Source: Sipunculus nudus (taxonomy: Eukaryota > Annelida > Sipuncula > Golfingiida > Sipunculidae). From it: a stretch of DNA of 64,000 bases. Of the stretch, positions 38,401-50,400 are shown piece by piece; position 1 is the stretch's first letter, and every line of letters begins with the position of its first letter. The translations under genes and the position numbers were made by a program. Below the pieces are notes generated by a model, which had not been told where the DNA came from, did no database searches, and saw only the letters and a program-made list of their open reading frames with translations. Location: NCBI GenBank assembly GCA_026874595.1, contig CM049318.1:54761250-54825249 (forward strand). The letters are read 5' to 3'.

Positions 38401-41400
38401 GTATATCTGTGACAGGATTATATTCTTTGTATGTGCATACATAATCTTTTTTAATTGGTTATGCAAAAATGCAATAAATTTAATTGATTTTGAAAGAAAA
38501 CAACCAATCATCGATTAATCGGCACACCACTAGTTAAAGGTGACCTGTCTAACAAGACCACCTGTGTATAAAACCACTTTTGGGCCGTTCAGAGGGACCC
38601 ATTTTATTATACAGATTTCGACTGCATATGTGTTTACAAAGATTTTTTTTGTTGCATACATATTTAATACTTAGCAAAAAAAAATCTTTAAAATCATTAT
38701 TCAATCACGATTTTATGCCCCCGCCACAAAGTGGCCGGGGCATATAGTTTTACCCATGTCCGTCATTCCTTCCTTCCGTCCTTCCGAAATCAAACAGTTG
38801 AACAGACTTTTTTTCGCAATGCCTGCAGATATTGGCCTGATTTTTGGTGTGTGGGCAGATAATGACCAGTTACATATCGAGTTCGCGTTTCGTTCTGGTT
38901 GACCTACTTGTGACCGTTTTACGGCTCCTAAACTTAGAAAATTTCATGAAAAATAGAAATTTTCATGACAAATACACATGTACAGACTTTTTTTCGCAAT
39001 GCCTGCAGATATTGGCCTGATTTTTGGTGTGTGGGCAGATAATGACCAGTTACAGGTCGAGTTTGCGTTTTTGTCCCGGATGACCTACTTTTGACCGTTT
39101 TACGGCTCCTTAACTTAGAAAATTTCATGAAAAATAGAAATTTTCATGACAAATACACATGTACGGACTTTTTTTCGCAATGCTTGCAGATATTGGCCTG
39201 ATTTTTGGTGTGTATGCAGATATTGACCAGTTACAGATCGAGTTCGCATTTCCTCCTGGTTGACCTACTTTTGACCGTTTTACGGCTCCTTAACTTAGAA
39301 AATTTCATGAAAAATAGAAATTTTCATGACAAATACACATGTACGGACTTTTTTTTGCAATGCCTGCAGATATTGGCCTGATTTTTTGTATGTATGCAGA
39401 TATTGACCAGTTACAGATCAAGTTCGCGTTTCCTCCCGGTTGACCTACTTTTGACCATTTACGGCTCCTTAACTTAGAAAATTTCATGAAAAATAGAAAT
39501 TTTCATGACAAATACTCATGTATGGACTTTTTTTCGCAGTGCCTGCTGATATTGGCCTGATTTTTAGTGTGTATGCAGATAATGACCAGTTCGAGTTCGC
39601 ATTTTGTCCCGGTTGACCTACTTTTGATTGTTTTACGGCTCCTAAACATAGAAAATTTCATGAAAAATATAAATTTTCATGACAAATGTACATGTACAGC
39701 CGTTTTTAGCCCTCAGCTCATAGGCTGATGGGCTATTGTCATCACCCAAGCTGTCCGTCTATCCGTCCATCTGTCTGTCAGGTGTCCGTCCGTCCGTCCG
39801 TCCGTTCAGCGTCTGTAAACTTTTACCTTGTGAGCAGGATATCTCTAAAAGGATTCACCGTTGGAATTTTATTTCATCAGTGAAGATGTATATTGATAAA
39901 ATCTCGGTTAAGTTCGAAGATGGGTGACCTTGACCCATTTTTCTACATTTTAGAGCTGATTATAATAAAACACTCAGAAGCTTATATCTCAGGAACCATT
40001 GTGTGGATTTTCACAAAACTTACTATGATCATTGGGACTGATGGTCTGTACGTGCTGCACAATTTTGGTGGTGTCACCTGCAATTTCTGATTTTTTAATG
40101 AAATTTTATCGGATTTTTCAATTTTGGCCTTTGTGCAGGATATCTCCAAAGGTATTCAACTAAGGAACTTCATTACTTCAGTGCTTTTGCATCATATTTA
40201 CAAAATCTTGGTCAGGTTCAAAGATTGGTGGTCTTGACCTACTTTTCAAGGTCACAGAGCTTAGTATAGAAAAAAAACCTAGGGGGATATTCTCAGGAAG
40301 CATTTGGTGGATTGTTATAAAACATGGTTCATACCTCTCCAATTTAAATTTATAACTGATCACCAGCTTTTGCTAATATTCTAGTTTCGCAATGCAATGC
40401 TTACAGATACTGGCCCAATGTTTTGTCTGCGGGCGCATAATGACCACTTACAGGTCGGGTTCCCGTTTTGTCCCAGTTAACCTATTTTTGACCATATGAC
40501 AGATCCTGAACATAGAAAACTTCATGAAAGACAGAAATTTTTATGAAAAATGCACATGTATGGACTTTTTTTCACAATGCCTGCATACTGGCCTGATTTT
40601 TGGTGTGTTCCTTGATAATAACCCGTTACAGATCGAGTTTGCATTTTGCCCTTCTTGACCTACTTTTGACTATACAACACCTCCTGAACTTAAAAAAATT
40701 TTACAAAATTTAACAAATGTCTCTAATTTGCCCCAGGCGGGGGCATTTGTGTCGTACCGACACATCTAGTTATTTAGAGAGTGTTACTGTATAGTTAAAG
40801 GCTTGCTTTTATTTAAAATATTTCTTTGCTGAATAAACCAATACACTCGTCTTGTGCCAAGTAATGGGCGAGTATCCATTTGGTCACAAAGCATGATAGT
40901 TTATTTTGTAACTGTTTAATGGAGGACTTGTGATTATCTGATATTAATTACAGCTGTAAATTGTTTCACATGAATTTGTTGTGTGTTTGTTTGTGTTTGG
41001 ATTCTATAGTTATTTCATGATCAATCATCAGTAAAAATCAGTTGACGCCTACCAACCAATAATCTTAATTAATCAGTTGTTATGAAAATGATATTCCTGA
41101 CTATATGTACCTATTCATTGCCTTAACTGATATACAAGTCCACACTTGCTAATATATGTAATAATTCTACAGGGTTTATGTCTGTGTCTAACCCATACAT
41201 ATGAAATAATCAATAAACAAATTAGAAAACACTAACAATATATACAACTTAAGTCGATATGTTTACTTTTTCCATAAATCAACATAGATTTATACCTCAG
41301 TCCTGGTAGATAAAAACTGGACATTGATATATTACTATTTAATATACAGCTGATAATTTTGGTAGGTTTTTTCCAGATAAAAATGTGGATAACATACAGC

Positions 41401-44400
41401 ATTCCAAGAATAGAAGATGGAAACAACTTTGGTGTTTCAATACAGGTAAGTCCATACACTTATTCCGTTATATCTTGTTCTCATTTCCAATGAGACAATT
41501 CCATAGTCTTTATCTGCGTGTCATATACCTAGGTGCAGTAGTTGTTGTCACGTGCATCATTCATACATTCAGGGACTTGGGCAGGTATAGGGGTGGTGGG
41601 GCATCCCCCTTTCGGACCTCACAAATCTGGAAAATAGAAATCAATTAATACTGAAAAACACAGCTGAATTTTGCATCTAATGCATTTGAAACTACCCTAG
41701 ATTGCACCCTATTCTCAAGTCCTGTATTTTATCTATGAGCAAATTTAACTGTAAAACTAGGTAAGGTTGGTTATTTTTAGCTCAGCTGACTATAAGTCAT
41801 CTGAGCTATAGTCGTGGTCCATTGTCCGTTGTCCGTCTGTCCATAGATGTGGCACGTTTTGAAACCATGAGACCTAGGAATCCAAAATTTGGCATAATGT
41901 TAGATGTCCCCAAGATCTCCTACCAAGCCGAAAACTGGGTCTTTGCAACTTCGTTCCTTTAGAGAAATTAAGGAAAAACCTCAGTTTTTTATTAAAAACC
42001 TATTTTCACACTTCAGGACTGCCTAATATCAAAACCACTCATCTGTTTTACCTCATATTTACCATAAATATTCCTCTATATAGTTCCTATGTACATGCCA
42101 GAATATATGTCTGTATTATATAATTTAGAAAAATTATGGGCCCAAACATAATGCATTTTGTAAAAAATCAGGAAAGATATTTGATCACTTAATATAAAAC
42201 ATGTTAAAGCTATGGACTTTTTTCCAGTAATACAACTTTAATTAATCAAAATTAAATTGTATACCCAAAATTAGATCAAAATCTTTTAAATTTTTAAAAA
42301 TATTAACAAAAAATAAAAATTGGTACCTTAAATTTTGCCCAAATTTGACCATGGCACGTTTTTTTCCTGTAAGTACTGTGGATTAAATTTTCACAGCATG
42401 TTTTTGTTAGCATTTTGTCTGTTAACACCAAAAATTTGAAACCAGTTGATCAAAAACTGTAGATTTTATTCAAGTTTTCAAGCACCATGTAACATATTGT
42501 TTACATCAAGCTAGTGTTATACAGTTTGCAAGAGCTCAGCTCCCTAGCTTCAGCTCTCAGTTCCTAAAATTTGGCATACAATTAGATGTCTCCAAAATCC
42601 CCTACCATGCCAAGATTTTGGTAACTAGGACTTAATACCTTCGAGATATTAATGCAAATTTTATTTTTCCATTAAAAACCCATTGTTACACTTCAAGACT
42701 GCCTAATTTCAAAACCACTGATCTGACTTTAATCAAATATAATATACATATTTTTCTATACATTCTCTATGCACATGCCAGAAATGATGTCAGTATTGCG
42801 TAATTGTTTTAAGTTATGGGCCCAAACATAATGCACTGTGTAAAAAATCAAGAAATATATTTACTCCCTTAACCAGGGGATTGCTGAAGCTAGAGATTTT
42901 TTGTCAGGGATGTAACATTATTTAATCAAGATTTAATTGAATACCTAAAATTAGTTCTGAATTTTTTTAAATTTTATAAGTTATTAGTATAAATATAAAA
43001 TTAGTACCTTAAATTTTGCCCAACTTTGACCATGGCACGTTTGTTTCCTGTGAGCACTGTTGATATAATTTTCATATCATGCACACATAAGGATTTCAGC
43101 TTTTTAGTTAAGAAAGCTGAAAGAAATTGGCTAAAAATTGTAGCTTTTATTAATGTTTATATGAGACCATGTCAGACCATGGCTCTCTCCAGCCCCTCTT
43201 GAGTCACCTGTATGGTGACCTTGTTGAACTTTCAGCAAATTATGCATGCTTTAGGCGAGGCATACACAGGGGCAGCCAGGCAGCTTATGGCCAGCCACAG
43301 TTGATCCAGGTGTCCAACCCTACTCATCTAGTAGTTTTAACCAACAACATAACAATAAACAATAAATTAATAAATTTTTGTTGGTTTTTAATAACAAATT
43401 AAAGAAAAATAGAAAAGGAATTTGTTAGTTTATAATAACAGGAAATTAACTTGCAGTTACTGATGATATAAGAATCTTGTATCGATGGATAGAATGTCAA
43501 GTATTCCAAATAACACCATACAGTCACCTATGGTATTTTTCAGTTCAATTTTTGTTAAAAAAAATGTAAATCATATTATTTATTATTAATCATTAGGGAT
43601 CATATGAAGAAAATTAATGATAGACAAAGATGCAGTTGGTAATATTAATCTAGACTCCTACTGTGTCTAGTGTGTACTGTCACCCCTAACTTAACGTGAT
43701 AACTTTACAACGGATATATCCTATAAAACAATAGGATGGGTTAACGCTCGCCACTTGATTTCATTAATCAAGAAATTAGATCCCGGTCATTACAGGTGAC
43801 ATTTCCAGGTTCTTTTAAGGACGTGTATAAAAATACCAGACAATCATACACCCAGATCAATAGAAACTATGAGACATCAGGTTAAATTCACAATATAATT
43901 CAAGACAATACTTACAAAGATGTAGATGTGTGTGTGCGTTGATGTGTCAATACGATAGTCCTTCACATTAAAAATACAGGATATTTACTGAGTCCGTGGT
44001 TTGTATAAAAACCAATAAAGTCCAGTTCCTTCAGAGATCTCTGGTTACTGTTTTGTGTAGAATCTAGCGTATGGTTAGCAGCATATAGTCTTTCTGAGTT
44101 TAGCGATCTTCAACTGATCTTGCTTGTCAGCGACCCGGGTAGGTTTACGATCACATGAATGCAATAGCGCCCTTTGTTTACGTAGAGCTTAGAGTCCTTG
44201 ACCTTGCTCTTGTAGCAACGGTTTCACGGCTTACGGCGGTTATGTATCTAGGTCAAGCTGAACTAGGCCGGCAGGTGACAAACGCTCTCTCACTTTATCG
44301 CCAATACGAAGCTCTGTTGGCAGCACGGCTGAGTTCTCATGAGCTGGGTCTTTGCCTCATGTAGAAGCTTGCTTCTATGCCGTTCCTGGCGTTTCAATGT

Positions 44401-47400
44401 TCCTACTCCCGTTCGTGCGTGCTGCCACCTCAAGCTTCAAGACCCAACTGAAGGCAGCTTCCAGCGTCTCTCCCTGAACTCTGACGTCACAATCGTCGTC
44501 ACAATACGGCGATCCGGTTCTCTGATTGGCTCATTTCTCAAGTGTCCCATATAAGGATATATGTGACCTAGTTTGACTGTTAGCGTCACCTTGGCGACCC
44601 ACATACCAGAAATAATTACACACGATGCGTGACACGGATAAATCAGCTGATAGCCGATGGGATTCCATACAAGAATACACAATATATATATATACAATCA
44701 AGACCTGTCAACGCTTTAGGATGACGTTTCACGTCAATATCAATAGAGAACAGACTTCGTTAAACTATGATACAAAACACCGTACATATTGTCACCGATT
44801 TCTGGTGACATCACCCCCTCCTTTTAAGGAAAATACACAGTATTTTCTCGATACATCGTATCGTTCTATCTTACAGGGTCCAGCTAAACATATTTACATG
44901 TAGCAATACATAGCAATACATAAGGGTCATGTAACAAGTTGTCATTAGTACATGCCCACGGTCTATGACACAGGGCAAAATCTTGTACATGTTTAGACTT
45001 AACTGGCTAAACATTATAGCTCATTACATCCTAACACTCAGGCAGTCTGCTTAGAAAATCAGGTCCATGGTTTAGTTTACCTGACACTGCTTCAATATCA
45101 AATCTAAACTCTTGTAGAACCAGTGCCCATCTCATTACTCTCTTATTAGCACATTTTGATTTGCTAATACACTTTAATGGTTTGTGGTCGGTCTGAATGG
45201 TGAACGGTCTACAAGCCAGGTACATCTCAAATTTCTGTACAGACCATACAATTGCTAATGACTCTTTCTCGATGGTGGAGTAATTTCTCTCCCTGGGCAA
45301 TAGTTTACGACTGGCATAAGCTACTGGGTGCATGATCCCCTCGTGTCTTTGCATCAGGATACAGCCAATACCCACATCAGATGCATCACATTTCAAATAA
45401 AATCGTTTACTGAAATCAGGTAGCTTCAGTATGGGAGGGTCTGACAGTTTAGCCTTTAGAGAACAGTACGCGTTCTCGTGTACGGGTTTCCAGTCTAGTT
45501 TGTTAGGTTGACCTTTACGCGTTAGATCAGTCAAGGGCACCGCTATTTCCGCATAGTTTGGCACGAATTTTCGATAGTACCCTGTAAGACCTAGGAATGC
45601 TCGCAAAGCCTTCTTTGTCTTAGGTCTATCAGTGCTCTGTTTCCCCGTCTACACCGTCAGGATCATGTATAGAATCAGGTGCGCCCTTGGCTACCGCTGC
45701 CAGAATATGCTGGGGCTCGTTTCTAGCATGGTACCGTTTCAGCATATTCACGTGGAAGGTTTTAACCTTATCGCCAATCTTAATCCGATAGTCTAAGTCC
45801 CCAACCCTGTTTACAATAGTATAGGGGCCTTTCCACTGTACCATTAATTTGTTCCGCTCCGTCGGGAGTAACAACAAAACTTCGTCTCCGGCCTCAAACC
45901 TGCGCGTGCATTTACCTCTATCATATAACAGTCTGTGTCTGTTCGCTGATTTGTTCAACGCCTCTCTAGCTAACGCGCATGTGTCGCTTAGTTTGTCTTG
46001 TAGGTCCAGGACGTATTGGTACGTGGTTTTAGTCTCGACGCTAGTATCTCGCTTGGTCCACAGATCCCTTAGAATCCGCATCGGTCCTCTAACGATCCTA
46101 CCATAGAGCAACTCAAAGGGTGAGAACCCTGTGCTCTCATGTGGCGCTTCTCGGTACGCAAAAAGCACGGCGCTGAGGTACCGATCCCAATCTCGCGGCC
46201 TTTCCTCGCACATCCGTTTCAACATTAACTTTAACGTTCCATTGAATCTCTCCACCATTCCGTTGCACATAGGATGGTAAGGAGTAGTGGTGAGCTGCCT
46301 TACAGACAAAACACGGCTAACTTCTCGCATGAGGTCTGACGTAAATTGTGTTCCCATGTCAGTAAGCACCTCTGACGGCACTCCTAACCGCGCATAAATA
46401 TCAACTAGCGCATCAGCCACAGAGACTGTATCTATGTTCTTTAAAGCAACAGCCTCCGGATATCTAGTGGCATAATCCATAACGGTCAGAATATACCTGT
46501 GACCTCTCTCAGACGCTGGATGGATCGGCCCAACCAGATCCATCGAAATTCTACGCCAGGGCTCATCAATTAATGGCATCTGGCCTAACGTAGCTCCAGG
46601 CACCTTGCCTTTCGGTATGGTTTTCTGGCAAATGGGACAGGACTTGCAAAACTCAGCAATGTCATTATACATCCCTTTCCAGAAAAACTGAGTTCTCACG
46701 CGGTCGTGCGTTTTGTCTATGCCCTGATGGCCCGCCATAACCGCTTCGTGGCCCATCCTCATTACGTCTTACCCTAACGTCTGAGGTACCACCACTCAAG
46801 ATCCATCTTGATCTCCCCGTTTATCACTCACAACCCGAACTAAATATCCGTCCTCAATTCTAAATGGACTATCATTTCTAGCCTCTCTAGCTAGCCTCCA
46901 ATACGGCGCTAAAGACCCATCCTCCTCCTGCGCCTTCAAAAATTCGGCCGGACTCACATCGGCAACTGGGCTTGCAACATTCAAGCTACGCGTCGGTATC
47001 TGTTTCTCTCGTGCAGCGCTCCGTGTCTCCACCGCGGACGACACCTCCTTTTGTGACTCTACACCGTCACACACTATGCCTGAGGACCGCTCAGACTTCC
47101 ACGTCGGGTCCGGATCATACGGATCACGCGCTCCCGCTACGTTACCTAGCGCTAAATCACATACAGCATCCCCGACCACCATTGCCTCGATAGTACCGAC
47201 AAAGTACGCACAGTCCACATTAATCCTAGCCGTAGGAAATTGTCTTACAGACCCGTCGAACAACCTACACTCGACCTGGTGTCCGGTGAACTGATTCGGC
47301 TCCACGTACGACTCACGTATTCCTGCCGAGGAACATCCCGAATCCCGCAGCACCCTCGCTGACTTACCATTCACCAGCCCTTCACACACAGGTAACGAGA

Positions 47401-50400
47401 TTCCGCCTTCTGTCTGGGCAGCAAATCCTAACGACTGACTCGGACTCTCTACTTCCGGTTTCACCGCACCGACTGTCTCCGTTTCCGCCTCGACTACTGC
47501 CATTGACATAGTCTCCGGTTTCTGTTTTGGGTTATACGGGGGGCTAAAATTAGTCCTATACCTCTGCTGATCGCCAGCAGCACGCCCTACTTGAGGGGAA
47601 GACCTAGGCCTCGACCGGGCACTAGTCTTACATTCCCGCGCCTTATGTCCCAGTTCATTACATAAATAACATCTGATGCCTCCTGATGGCTTAAATGTCT
47701 GACCGCCCGGACTGCGCTCAACCTCTCGCTTCTCTCTAGGCTGAGATACCGGTTGCGCTGGACGCGGCACATTATTGCCATAACGAGGCCCTGCTGTAAG
47801 GCTGTGTACACCGTGAGCCTCCGTATAACTCTCGGCTAAGTCTACCATACTATCAAAGTCACGACACCGTCTCTCTTTCAAAAACATAGAGAGATCCCTA
47901 CTACAGCAGTTTACGAACTGCTCACACATCAACAGGTTAACTACCCCGTCGTAGTCACCTCCGACCCCTGCCATCCCTATCCAATGGTCTAGGTATCCAC
48001 TCAGTCTCACCGCAAACTGACTCGGCGTTTCGCCTCGCTCAGGCCTACAAGTCCGAAACTTGTGTCGATAACCCTCTTCGGTCATTTGGTATCGCTTTAA
48101 CAAGGCTATCTTTAACTTATTGTAATCCATGGCCTCACTAACCGATAACTGTGTGTAAGTCCCTAGCGCCTTACCCCGCAGTAACGGACTCAGGTGTAAC
48201 GCCCAATTCTCCCTATCATAGCCTTGACATACAGCTAATCGTTCAAATCGCTCAAGAAACGCATCTAGCTGATCGTGAGCCTCATCAAAAGGTGGAAGCT
48301 GGATTTTCGGGAATACATCCCTACTTCTCTCTTCTTTAACCCCAGAGTCAGACTTTAACCTTAGAACCTCTAATTCGTGGGCTCTAGCCTCTCGCTCGCG
48401 CTCTATTTCCCGCTGCTCACGCTCTATTTCACGTTGCCTAGCTATTTCCTCACGTTCTTCATCCGCACGCCGTCTAGCCTCAACATAATCTTGTAAAGCC
48501 TGGTCCTTAAGCCCCAAGGCCTGTCCGCATCTAACAAGTGACTCTAACGTTTCCATGGTAACGCTCTAACCTAGTAAGATTCCAGTATCTAGTAATATCC
48601 GCTCTTAAAAATCCGTAAATACGTACTGTCAAAGCCAACCTAACGAACCGGCGGTATCCGTACAATAACACTACGGTAGCTCTACGCATCAAAATCTACT
48701 TATACGGACGGACGGACGGAAGGTCGGACGAAGGGTCAGACGGATGGACGGATGGATATCAAGATATCAATAAACACCATGCACCTATGATTACCATGCC
48801 AATCGGGAGGGGTAAACTTACCTGTAAAGAGACCCTACCACGTGACCAATCACATACCAGTGTAGGAAAAATTATACCAGGGCGTATCTAACAACATCAA
48901 AAATGTTCACTCTAATCTGGGTTTATATCAAACCAGTAATGATGTTCAGGTATCACTGAACTAGCATTACTCACAAAACATGCATGTGTTCTAGCCAAAT
49001 CTTCAAGGTATATGCTAATCCTGAAACAATGTTGTGTTTCAGGTAATATTCTCACTGAATAAATATTAACTCCTAACAGTGGGGTAATTTCATTGAGCAA
49101 GTATACACTATAACATCAGTTTGGTGTCATATCCAATTATTAATTCAGATCAACTCTAGTTTGAGTATATGAATGTCTGGTTTCAGTACTGTTTTCTCAG
49201 TTCAAAACTTCTGAAACTTACTGTAATTAGCCAGTTTTTTAAGGCTAATTATATCCTGGCACGCTCGCCATACAATGTCACCCCTAACTTAACGTGATAA
49301 CTTTACAACGGATATATCCTATAAAACAATAGGATGGGTTAACGCTCGCCACTTGATTTCATTAATCAAGAAATTAGATCCCGGTCATTACAGGTGACAT
49401 TTCCAGGTTCTTTTAAGGACGTGTATAAAAATACCAGACAATCATACACCCAGATCAATAGAAACTATGAGACATCAGGTTAAATTCACAATATAATTCA
49501 AGACAATACTTACAAAGATGTAGATGTGTGTGTGCGTTGATGTGTCAATACGATAGTCCTTCACATTAAAAATACAGGATATTTACTGAGTCCGTGGTTT
49601 GTATAAAAACCAATAAAGTCCAGTTCCTTCAGAGATCTCTGGTTACTGTTTTGTGTAGAATCTAGCGTATGGTTAGCAGCATATAGTCTTTCTGAGTTTA
49701 GCGATCTTCAACTGATCTTGCTTGTCAGCGACCCGGGTAGGTTTACGATCACATGAATGCAATAGCGCCCTTTGTTTACGTAGAGCTTAGAGTCCTTGAC
49801 CTTGCTCTTGTAGCAACGGTTTCACGGCTTACGGCGGTTATGTATCTAGGTCAAGCTGAACTAGGCCGGCAGGTGACAAACGCTCTCTCACTTTATCGCC
49901 AATACGAAGCTCTGTCGGCAGCACGGCTGAGTTCTCATGAGCTGGGTCTTTGCCTCATGTAGAAGCTTGCTTCTATGCCGTTCCTGGCGTTTCAATGTTC
50001 CTACTCCCGTTCGTGCGTGCTGCCACCTCAAGCTTCAAGACCCAACTGAAGGCAGCTTCCAGCGTCTCTCCCTGAACTCTGACGTCACAATCGTCGTCAC
50101 AATACGGCGATCCAGTTCTCTGATTGGCTCATTTCTCAAGTGTCCCATATAAGGATATATGTGACCTAGTTTGACTGTTAGCGTCACCTTGGCGACCCAC
50201 ATACCAGAAATAATTACACACGATGCGTGACACGGATAAATCAGCTGATAGCCGATGGGATTCCATACAAGAATACACAATATATATATATACAATCAAG
50301 ACCTGTCAACGCTTTAGGATGACGTTTCACGTCAATATCAATAGAGAACAGACTTCGTTAAACTATGATACAAAACACCGTACATATTGTCACCGATTTC

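Larger units (their letters stand above)
38713..40770 (+). mobile_element. Dispersed element with tandem core and a nested insertion
   Basis: It opens TTATGCCCCCGCCACAAAG, then a hairpin CCCCGCCAC..GTGGCCGGGG and a TCCG-type run, and closes near CCCCAGGCGGGGGC and GTCGTACCGACAC. The core is five units of about 180 bp (38804-39695), with two more at 40385-40690. Between them lies a second element (39703-40384). No protein is encoded. Such elements are frequent in bivalve genomes as far as I recall. Confidence 0.65.

Noticed and set aside
37966-38412. 148-codon open frame
   Set aside because: It lies in a candidate pogo-like element in an intron and its product (rich in F, Y and L) matches no family I know.
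38934-39487. Minus-strand frames MKFSKLRSRK...
   Set aside because: Two near-identical frames arise from the 180-bp tandem units.
44155-44697. Open frames in the LTR, repeated at 49753-50295
   Set aside because: They are LTR sequence and differ only where the LTRs differ.
46972-48339. Several + strand frames and a second minus-strand frame over gag
   Set aside because: They are shadows of the Gag-protease frame in other reading frames.
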